From Bacteroidota bacterium (lineage in GTDB: Bacteria > Bacteroidota > Bacteroidia > M30B66): a DNA stretch of 8,461 nt. The stretch spans positions 1 to 8,461 of the forward strand of contig JAGQVC010000050.1 in assembly GCA_020438185.1 (NCBI GenBank), read 5' to 3'. Below, piece after piece: positions 1-5,473 of the stretch; positions within the stretch are counted from its first letter, which is position 1, and every line of letters starts with the position of its first letter. The position numbers were made by a program, and so were the translations under genes. The notes under the pieces are model-generated. The model had not been told where the DNA came from. It searched no databases and saw only the letters and a program-made list of their open reading frames with translations.

Positions 1-1383
1 GATGGATTAACTGTCAATGTTTCATACACACTCAATCCGGAAATGGTCCAATCAGCTCCCGATAGTATTGATTTATGGTCATTTGATGAATCTAACGGAT
101 ATTGGGTTTGTGAAGGAATCGCCACTAAAGTTGACAATAAATATGTAGCCGCGTTTAGTCATTTCTCTTTTTGGAACTATGATTTTCCATTTCCACCGGC
201 TTATCTTCATGGATTGGTCTTCAATAGCTCAGGTGAGCCTTTTTCAGGTGCTACCGTTCAAATAATCTCCAACCAGCTTCAATCCGGTTATGATATTACA
301 AATTCGAGCGGAGCGTTTGGGGGAATGGTGCCTAAAAATATGGAATTCACGGTTCAGGCTTTTTACTATACAGGAGACGGATATCAACAGGTTTCGGATG
401 TTATTGTTATTCCCCCGATACTTTCGGATACTTTTTACATTGTTATAAATCCTCCACCGCAGGCTGAAGTGATCAACCAGGTTATTGGAACTGCTGTAGA
501 TTGTGATCTGGTTCCATTAACCGATGCCTATGTAATTCACAATGGCAACATAAGCTATCTAAATGACGGAAGCTTCAGTTTTTACACTACCTCGCCGCTG
601 GATTCATTTAAGCTGGTTAGCGCAAATCCGACTGTGATTGGTCAATGGAATATGATAACTATTAACGAAGGCATTAATGACGCAGGAAGTATTCAATTGT
701 GCAATGGTGATACCTTTTTAACGGGATCGGTAAATGATATAGATGGAAATCAATACCCTTCCGTTTTGATTGGTGATGTTTGGTGGATGGCCAGCGAATT
801 AAAAACTACGCATTTTTCAGACGGGTCGCCTATTGAGCTCCTGCAAGACAGTGTGTCTTGGACTCAGGCTACATCATCAGGATATTGCTTTTACGATAAT
901 AATCCAACAAACATTGAAATCTTTGGCAACCTGTATAATGGTTATTCTGTCATGGATTCAAGAAATATTTGTCCTGCAGGTTGGCATATACCAACTACAA
1001 CAGAGTATTTACAGATGGAATACTTACTTGGAATGCTACCTGCTGATTTGGTTCCAAGTGAAATTGGAAACTTATTTCGAGGCGCCTATGCAAATATGGG
1101 TGGAAAGTTAAAATCAACATCACACTGGCAAGATCCTAACACCGGAGCCACTAACGAAATTGGATTTTCAGCAGTTCCGCTTGGATTCAGACATAGTGGT
1201 ACCGGCGCTTTCCAGAATCTTGGTTTGTACGGTAATTATTGGCTCTACGATGGAATTGTAGGACTGTATCCTATGGCTGGATCTTATGCTCCCGGTTACA
1301 ACGAATCCGGAATAGTTTACCAGGGCCCATCCCTTATCAATGGTCGCAGTGGCATAGGTGTTAGGTGCGTTAAAATCGACTAG
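1..1383 (+). CDS. FISUMP-domain surface protein, 5' end cut off by the window
   Basis: The reading frame is open from base 1, so the 460 residues seen are the C-terminal part of a longer protein; the first ATG (base 43) is internal. Residues 15-65 contain a segment ending in SHFSFWNYDFPF, a pattern common in large Bacteroidota surface proteins. About residues 67-130 (HGLVFNSSGEPFSGATVQI) resemble a carboxypeptidase-regulatory-like beta-sandwich, and about 160-235 look like a second, more divergent copy. Residues 242-459 are a FISUMP domain (TIGR02145): it opens with DIDGNQYPSVLIGDVWWMA, has ICPAGWHIPTTTEY in the middle and ends in GRSGIGVRCVKID. FISUMP domains have no established biochemical role and occur in secreted or surface proteins. 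No T9SS sorting domain follows; the protein stops at the end of FISUMP. Base composition is about 40% GC over the first 420 bases (hand count), lower than its neighbours. The family call is firm; the function is unknown. Confidence 0.9.
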   Translation, partial: DGLTVNVSYTLNPEMVQSAPDSIDLWSFDESNGYWVCEGIATKVDNKYVAAFSHFSFWNYDFPFPPAYLHGLVFNSSGEPFSGATVQIISNQLQSGYDITNSSGAFGGMVPKNMEFTVQAFYYTGDGYQQVSDVIVIPPILSDTFYIVINPPPQAEVINQVIGTAVDCDLVPLTDAYVIHNGNISYLNDGSFSFYTTSPLDSFKLVSANPTVIGQWNMITINEGINDAGSIQLCNGDTFLTGSVNDIDGNQYPSVLIGDVWWMASELKTTHFSDGSPIELLQDSVSWTQATSSGYCFYDNNPTNIEIFGNLYNGYSVMDSRNICPAGWHIPTTTEYLQMEYLLGMLPADLVPSEIGNLFRGAYANMGGKLKSTSHWQDPNTGATNEIGFSAVPLGFRHSGTGAFQNLGLYGNYWLYDGIVGLYPMAGSYAPGYNESGIVYQGPSLINGRSGIGVRCVKID

Positions 1384-1458
1384 TTATTAGGATTTAACCC
1401 CTGACTTACAGCTTAATTATTGCCTTAAAGGCTCTTTGGCGTTGCAATTTGATGAGTT

Positions 1459-1484
1459 GATATTCAAATTTATGCTTGAATATC
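1459..1484. terminator. AT-rich hairpin after the FISUMP gene, possible terminator
   Basis: GATATTCAA (1459-1467) and TTGAATATC (1476-1484) form a perfect 9-bp inverted repeat around an 8-base loop, 75 bases after the FISUMP stop codon. A weaker 6-bp pair follows, ATTGAA (1495-1500) with TTCAAT (1511-1516). Neither is followed by a run of T, so an intrinsic terminator is only one possibility; transcript protection or chance are others. The pyrimidine-rich tract at about 1518-1543 lies just downstream. Confidence 0.3.
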
Positions 1485-1564
1485 TCTGTCAGTCATTGAA
1501 CATGAACTCATTCAATCTACCCTCCTCCCCCATTTCCCTCCTTTAAGCTGTATTTCTTACATAC

Positions 1565-1578
1565 GTCAGACTTCTGAC
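1565..1578. repeat. Short palindrome upstream of the PKD gene
   Basis: GTCAGA (1565-1570) and TCTGAC (1573-1578) are perfect inverted repeats separated by only two bases. As RNA it could form a 5-bp stem with a 4-base loop; as DNA it is a near-perfect 14-base palindrome that could be an operator-type site. It sits 4 bases before the larger inverted repeat at 1583-1637. The gap 1384-1641 has no credible gene on either strand. Confidence 0.35.
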
Positions 1579-1582
1579 TGCT

Positions 1583-1637
1583 TTGTCGCTACTACCGCCC
1601 TGCTACGCACGTAACACGGGTAGTTTATTAGCGACAA
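1583..1637 (+). promoter_or_regulatory. Nested stem-loop in the leader of the PKD gene
   Basis: The outer arms TTGTCGCT (1583-1590) and AGCGACAA (1630-1637) are perfectly complementary. An inner pair, ACTACC (1591-1596) with GGTAGT (1619-1624), continues the helix after a 5-base bulge on the 3' side (1625-1629). The apical loop (1597-1618) contains a further imperfect palindrome centred on TACG (1604-1607) and CGTA (1610-1613). The 3' arm ends 4 bases before the ATG at 1642, so folding would place the ribosome landing site in or beside a helix. A role in translational control or mRNA stability is inference; a palindromic repeat family is an alternative. I do not recognise it as a known riboswitch class. 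Confidence 0.45.
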
Positions 1638-1641
1638 GCAA

Positions 1642-2358
1642 ATGAAAAAAACTTTACAATTCGCTTTCGGCGCAATGCTGATAGCTGCTTTTACCGGCAA
1701 TGCATCAGCTCAGTCGGGCATTATTGCCGGCGATCCGATTGCCTACGGCGAAACCATGCCGGGAATCGACCTTCTTGCCGAATTAACCGAAGCGCACGCC
1801 AACCCTAAAAAATACCGCAGCGAAGAAAACCTCGATCTCGATATCATCGCTTCGGCTCGTCAAATTGATATTTCCAAAGGAAACGAAGTTGAATTCTCAG
1901 CGCGTTCGCAATGGGCCGAAAATTTCGTCTGGAAATTTGGTGACGGCAGCACCACCAGTGGGTTTCAACATGTGAAGCACCGCTTTCCCGGACCCGGTCA
2001 TTACGAAGTAACACTGCTTGCTACAAACGACAAAGAGGTTGCAAGGCAAATCATTTCAATCGAAGTGATTGACTCCAAGGCCACCCTGGAGCTAGAGGAA
2101 ATGAAGCAGTATTACGTTTTTCCGACCAACAATAAACTGGAGGCCGAGGTAACCATGAATTTGCCCCGCAAGGAAAAACACATGATGCTGGAGATGAAGG
2201 ATATTGCCGGAACCAGAATATATCAGTTCGAAATAGGCAAAGTGCGCAGAAATCAGAAAATCAAAGTGGATTTGCGTGACCTGGAAGCCGGTAAATACTA
2301 TGCAATCTTTAAAGGAAAACGCTACAGTTTGGTGAGCAAAATAATTGTTGCCCGCTAA
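1642..2358 (+). CDS. Small exported PKD-domain protein with T9SS-like tail
   Basis: The 238-residue product starts with a type I signal peptide (basic MKKT, a hydrophobic stretch at about 6-20, likely cleavage after ASA or ASAQ at 21-24), so it should cross the inner membrane. Residues 78-143 form a PKD domain, with FVWKFGDGSTTSG at 95-107 and FPGPGHYEVTLLATN at 115-129 as its signature. Residues 155-238 have the spacing of a Bacteroidota C-terminal sorting domain, with EMKDIAGTRIYQFE at 184-197 and EAGKYYAIFKGKRY at 215-228, but the usual YPNP opening is replaced by FPTNN (160-164) and the segment is rich in Lys and Arg. It may be a diverged T9SS type A signal or simply a beta-sandwich. The ATG at 1642 is chosen because it opens the signal peptide. 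No Shine-Dalgarno is seen; a strong stem-loop lies just upstream. The stop overlaps the convergent gene's stop by 4 bases. The specific function is unknown. Confidence 0.88.
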   Translation: MKKTLQFAFGAMLIAAFTGNASAQSGIIAGDPIAYGETMPGIDLLAELTEAHANPKKYRSEENLDLDIIASARQIDISKGNEVEFSARSQWAENFVWKFGDGSTTSGFQHVKHRFPGPGHYEVTLLATNDKEVARQIISIEVIDSKATLELEEMKQYYVFPTNNKLEAEVTMNLPRKEKHMMLEMKDIAGTRIYQFEIGKVRRNQKIKVDLRDLEAGKYYAIFKGKRYSLVSKIIVAR

Positions 2359-3140
2359 ATCTTCCTGAAATTTTCGTTCACTCCCAGGCCGAAAAGAGCA
2401 AAATCATATTTAACCGGATCCTCCGCATCAAATTCTTTTAGCGCATCGGTGAGTTCCTCCGCTGCTTTGCGGTCATCCTGCTTTCGGCTTAATAAACCAA
2501 GCTTTCGCGCTACACCGCCCGAATGCACATCCAGCGGACAAATCAGTTCTGCCGGACTGAAGATTTTCCAAATTCCGAAATCCACGCCGCGATTGTCGCT
2601 TCTTACCATCCAGCGTAAAAACATATTCAGCCGCTTCGCGGCCGAACCTGCTTCGGGATCTGCAATATGCCGGCTTACACCCTTCGTGTCCGGCAAACGA
2701 AGCATTCTTTGCCTAAACGCTGTAATTCCCGCATAAGCACCGGGCTCATTACTTTTAAATGCCTTTTCAAGCTTGCCTTCTTCCTGCAAAATCTGTTGCA
2801 GGGCGCGAATCATATATATTAAATGTGTTCCCGAGAAGGTACGATGCACAAACTGTTGCATCCTGTCCAGATCAGACTCCCTGAAATGCCTGATATAATC
2901 CGCGGGAGCATCATCCATCCAATGCATCATCTTTCTGGCATTTCTGATTAATACCGGTCGCTGTCCCCAGGCTATTGTTGCTGTGAGGAAGCCGGAAATA
3001 GCAATATCATCCTCATTTTCAAATAAATGAGGAATACAAACCGGATCATTTTCAATAAAACTCTTCCTGTTATAAAGTTCGTACCGGTCGTTAAGAAGCT
3101 CCTTTAACTCAGCCTTGTCAGGATAATCAGGCGAAGTCAT
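2355..3140 (-). CDS. TIGR02757/DUF2400 family protein
   Basis: From the ATG at 3140 the product is 261 residues, close to the usual family length, with no signal peptide, so cytoplasmic. The N-terminal half has the family pattern ELYNRKSFIENDPVCIPH at 21-38, then GFLTATIAWGQRPVLI at 50-65. In the C-terminal half, LNMFLRWMVRSDN (171-183) precedes VDFGIWKIFSPAELICPLDV (186-205), then HSGGVARKLGLL (206-217), and the end is DPVKYDFALFGLGV (241-254). The family has no established biochemical function; the PLDVH segment (202-206) is reminiscent of the catalytic-Asp motif of helix-hairpin-helix DNA glycosylases, which is inference only. An in-frame ATG at 3200 would add 20 residues without family resemblance and overlap the upstream gene far more, so 3140 is preferred; 3146 and 3149 are alternatives. 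It overlaps the upstream minus-strand gene by 14 bases, which suggests translational coupling, and its stop overlaps the convergent PKD gene by 4 bases. Confidence 0.9.
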   Translation of the reverse strand: MTSPDYPDKAELKELLNDRYELYNRKSFIENDPVCIPHLFENEDDIAISGFLTATIAWGQRPVLIRNARKMMHWMDDAPADYIRHFRESDLDRMQQFVHRTFSGTHLIYMIRALQQILQEEGKLEKAFKSNEPGAYAGITAFRQRMLRLPDTKGVSRHIADPEAGSAAKRLNMFLRWMVRSDNRGVDFGIWKIFSPAELICPLDVHSGGVARKLGLLSRKQDDRKAAEELTDALKEFDAEDPVKYDFALFGLGVNENFRKI

Positions 3141-3750
3141 CTTCATCATCCCAGGGAAAATCATCCTCCAGAACCTCCCAGGCTGATTCGTCAGGTGCAC
3201 ATGGCAGCTGGTTCACGGCTTCTATCAGTTCCTCGTCAACAGCCTGATGAATTTCCATCAGGGCAAAGCCATCCAGATCATCATTGTGGGCAATAAACAT
3301 CCGGCTAACCCGCGAATTCCAAACCTGTTCAATATGCGATTCATTGATTTTACCGTCACCGGCAAGCTCTACAAGTGCATCACATACGTATTTAATTATC
3401 AGGTCTTTATCGGCCGGAACGGCCCAGAAAACAGACCAGGACTCGCCAAATACATCCTTATCGTTACCCTCGTTCATGAGCGCATTGGGCTGGGTATCGA
3501 AGCTGAAGCGCCCTTCGGCAATTTCTTCATCCGAAAACCTCCACGAAGCAAGCTCACGGGCTTCCTTGTTATTTAACAAAACCGGCTTGGGAATATGTGC
3601 CAGAATGGCTTCAAACGAAGTTTCCCAGAAATGCGCATCAAATCCCGAAATGCGTTGCCCCATTCCTTCGGCACGTCCGATTCCTGCATTCTTGAGCAAC
3701 AGCCACCCCGGCAGCTCCTTTTGTGAAATAATTTCCAGTACTGGTGTCAT
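3127..3750 (-). CDS. Unrecognised acidic cytoplasmic protein, first gene of a two-gene unit
   Basis: I do not recognise this family. From the ATG at 3750 the product has 207 residues, no signal peptide and no membrane segment. The first third (MTPVLEIISQKELPGWLLLK at 1-20) leads into a Gly-rich stretch, IGRAEGMGQRISGFD (24-38). The middle contains DVFGESWSVFWAVPADKD at about 99-116, and the rest looks helical and charged, ending in a very acidic tail, EDDFPWDDEDDFA (195-207). A longer frame starting with GTG at 3810 exists but would fill the whole gap to the divergent gene, so the ATG at 3750 is preferred. The coding sequence runs 14 bases into the DUF2400 gene, so the two are probably co-transcribed. 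The acidic tail could serve as a protein-interaction surface, or be shaped partly by the overlap with the next gene. The gene is real judging by its length, operon-like overlap and consistent codon use; its function is unknown. Confidence 0.75.
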   Translation of the reverse strand: MTPVLEIISQKELPGWLLLKNAGIGRAEGMGQRISGFDAHFWETSFEAILAHIPKPVLLNNKEARELASWRFSDEEIAEGRFSFDTQPNALMNEGNDKDVFGESWSVFWAVPADKDLIIKYVCDALVELAGDGKINESHIEQVWNSRVSRMFIAHNDDLDGFALMEIHQAVDEELIEAVNQLPCAPDESAWEVLEDDFPWDDEDDFA

Positions 3751-3815
3751 GCGGCGAAGATATAAATTGTGCAATTTGTACCTCAACAATACTTTCAAAT
3801 TATCGTTCACTTCGC
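3751..3815. promoter_or_regulatory. Divergent intergenic region expected to hold two promoters
   Basis: These 65 bases lie between the start codons of the minus-strand unit (3750) and the plus-strand DUF2141 gene (3816), so both transcripts should begin here or in the adjacent coding ends. The stretch is AT-rich. Bacteroidota promoters use a TAnnTTTG type -7 box; only partial matches are seen, such as TACTTTCA (3790-3797, plus strand) and TATTGTTG (3792-3785, minus strand). Neither has a good upstream element at the expected spacing, so I do not assign a precise site. Confidence 0.35.
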
Positions 3816-4256
3816 ATGCATTTGTTTCTGTACCTGCTTATCGCAGGATGTTCACTTCAATCAATGGAAAAAGCTTCATCGGCCGAAGGCCACAGCATAC
3901 AAATAAACCTGAGTGGAATAAGAAACTCGAATGGGCATATTCTGGTTTCCTTATTCAATAAGAGTGAAGGTTGGCCCGACAATCCTGATAATTCGTTCAA
4001 AAAACTGCGCATCCCGGCGACAGCCGGAACCATGACCCTGAAATTTGATGCCCTGCCACCCGGAAAATACGCTTTTGCAATAATTCATGACGAAAACGAC
4101 AATCTCACGCTCGATACCGGACTTTTCGGAATTCCAAAGGAAGGCTTTTGCTTTTCGAACGACGCCATGGGTACTTTCGGACCACCTTCGTTTGACGATT
4201 CTTCATTCAATCCTGCGACAGCAGCCCTTCACAAAATCAAAATCAGATACTGGTAA
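3816..4256 (+). CDS. DUF2141 domain protein, probable lipoprotein
   Basis: From the ATG at 3816 the product is 146 residues, the normal DUF2141 length. Residues 34-145 are the DUF2141 domain: INLSGIRNSNGHILVSLFN near its start, FDALPPGKYAFAIIHDENDN in the middle (an acidic loop that continues LTLDTG), then FGIPKEGFCFSNDAMG and FGPPSFDDSSFNP. These are the conserved family blocks. The family is exported and of unknown function. The N-terminus MHLFLYLLIAGCSLQ contains a lipobox-like IAGC with the Cys at 12, suggesting a lipid-anchored envelope protein, but the leader is unusually short and lacks the usual Lys or Arg. Basic residues lie just upstream in the same frame (NYRSLR), so a longer start, for example the ATG at 3744, is possible, though it would overlap the divergent gene's start. 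It is first in a plus-strand run with the T9SS cargo gene 44 bases downstream. Confidence 0.87.
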   Translation: MHLFLYLLIAGCSLQSMEKASSAEGHSIQINLSGIRNSNGHILVSLFNKSEGWPDNPDNSFKKLRIPATAGTMTLKFDALPPGKYAFAIIHDENDNLTLDTGLFGIPKEGFCFSNDAMGTFGPPSFDDSSFNPATAALHKIKIRYW

Positions 4257-4300
4257 CAGTTTGTATAATTGTTTAAATTCGCCTGAATAATTTTAGGGTG

Positions 4301-5419
4301 ATGAAATCAATTCTTACGCTGCTTGCAGCATTTCCACTGGTGCTTCAGGCACAAATCTCACAGTCTGATATGCCATCGGCGGGCGATACAATGCGCTACA
4401 GTGTTGCTGCAGCGGCAGTTGGCATTCAGCCGGGTAACGGCGGAACCAATACAACATGGAATTTTACCGATTTACAATCGGCATCTCAATATGTGGATGA
4501 GTTTTTATCACTTACGTCAGCACCTTTCACCTACGTCGCCGTTTTTGGTTTGCCTTTTAGCCCGAACTACTGCGACATGGCAAGGCTGGATAACAGCGCA
4601 TTTCAGATTCCGCAAATTCCGGTTGTTAATATAACTGTTGAGGACGTTTACAATTTTTACAAAAGCCAGTCGGATGGTTTTGAGCAGCGCGGTTTTGGCG
4701 CCAGTATTAACGGCTTTCCGCTGCCAATAACATACAGCGACGGCGACGTTTTAGTTCCACTTCCCTTAACGGCATCTACCACACAATCAAATAGTTATTC
4801 CTTTAATGCAACAATTCCAACCATTGGCTATTACGGACGTGATGCTCAGCGCATTAACGAAGCCGATGGCACAGGAACGCTTCGTTTACCCATGGGCGAT
4901 TACCAGTGTATCCGATTACGTTCGCAGCTTGTTTACAGCGATTCGGTTGCGCTTGATGCTTTAGGATTTGGATTTCAGCTTCCTGAGATTACCGAAACCC
5001 GCTATAAATGGATGGCTCCGGGTTTTGGATGGCCTTTACTCGAAATAACCACTATCACCGACCCTATTCTGGGCATGGAAACCACATCCAGAGTGGTTTA
5101 CCGCGATACCTTAGCAATTGAAAATCAAACCGGTATTAAGGAAAATAACCTGAATGCAGCCCTTTCCATTTATCCAAACCCGGCCGCCGAAGTACTCATG
5201 GTGAAACTGGAATTGAATGAGTCCGTAAACGGAAGCGTTTCGGTGATGAATTCACTAGGGCAAAACGTTTATGAGAAAAACAGACAGTTTGTACCGGGTC
5301 AAAACCTCGAAATCATTCCAATTGAAGCTGCCCGACTTGCTTCAGGTTGCTATTTTTTGAGAATTGCGACAGAAAAAGGTCAAATTGCAATCAAACCTTT
5401 CATAGTGCCGAACAAGTAG
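4301..5419 (+). CDS. Secreted protein with T9SS type A sorting domain
   Basis: The 372-residue product begins with a signal peptide, MKSILTLLAAFPLVLQAQ, probably cleaved near residue 18. Residues 19-280 form an uncharacterised beta-rich region. It opens with SDMPSAGDTMRYSV (22-35), an opening I have the impression recurs in Bacteroidota secreted proteins, and includes GGTNTTWNFTDL (47-58), GTLRLPMGDYQCIRLRSQ (192-209) and TRYKWMAPGFGWPLLEIT (233-250); there are few Cys. Residues 289-372 are a clear T9SS type A C-terminal sorting domain: SIYPNPAAEVL (289-299), then SVMNSLGQNVYE (314-325), then LASGCYFLRI (346-355). Such domains direct export across the outer membrane by the Por/T9SS system and are usually removed on anchoring or release. 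The frame also has a GTG at 4298, but the ATG at 4301 gives a normal signal peptide. AGGG at 4295-4298 lies too close to be a good Shine-Dalgarno. It is 44 bases after the DUF2141 gene and 54 before the propeller gene. No enzyme motif is recognised. Confidence 0.9.
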   Translation: MKSILTLLAAFPLVLQAQISQSDMPSAGDTMRYSVAAAAVGIQPGNGGTNTTWNFTDLQSASQYVDEFLSLTSAPFTYVAVFGLPFSPNYCDMARLDNSAFQIPQIPVVNITVEDVYNFYKSQSDGFEQRGFGASINGFPLPITYSDGDVLVPLPLTASTTQSNSYSFNATIPTIGYYGRDAQRINEADGTGTLRLPMGDYQCIRLRSQLVYSDSVALDALGFGFQLPEITETRYKWMAPGFGWPLLEITTITDPILGMETTSRVVYRDTLAIENQTGIKENNLNAALSIYPNPAAEVLMVKLELNESVNGSVSVMNSLGQNVYEKNRQFVPGQNLEIIPIEAARLASGCYFLRIATEKGQIAIKPFIVPNK

Positions 5420-5436
5420 GTAGCATTCACGTATAG

Positions 5437-5469
5437 TGCAGCAAATCAGGTCAACACTGAAAAGCTGCA
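5437..5469 (+). promoter_or_regulatory. Symmetric stem-loop just before the propeller gene start
   Basis: TGCAGC (5437-5442) pairs perfectly with GCTGCA (5464-5469). Inside, AAA (5443-5445) faces AAA (5461-5463) as a symmetric internal loop, then TCAG (5446-5449) pairs with CTGA (5457-5460) around a 7-base loop. The 3' arm ends 4 bases before the ATG at 5474. It may modulate translation initiation of the large gene or stabilise the downstream message. It is modest in length and could be chance. Confidence 0.3.
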
Positions 5470-5473
5470 TTGA

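Noticed and set aside
1422..1432. GCCTTAAAGGC as a terminator after the FISUMP gene
   Set aside because: As RNA it gives only a 3-bp stem with a 5-base loop, and the T-containing sequence after it is not a continuous run.
1583..1637. Integron attC site or insertion-sequence end
   Set aside because: It is palindromic, but I see no attC-type core sites (GTTRRRY), no transposase, no target duplication and no second copy in the window.
3141..3200. Upstream start at 3200 for the DUF2400 gene
   Set aside because: It adds 20 residues with no family resemblance and extends the overlap with the upstream gene to 74 bases; the ATG at 3140 gives the normal length.
3751..3810. GTG start at 3810 for the acidic protein
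   Set aside because: It would use up almost all of the divergent promoter region, and the extra 20 residues are encoded by AT-rich DNA unlike the rest of the gene.
3284..3961. Long plus-strand open frame (225 codons) opposite the acidic minus-strand gene
   Set aside because: It lies antisense to 3127-3750 and runs into the DUF2141 gene in another frame. Its translation is Ser-rich, matches no family, and conflicts with two better-supported genes.
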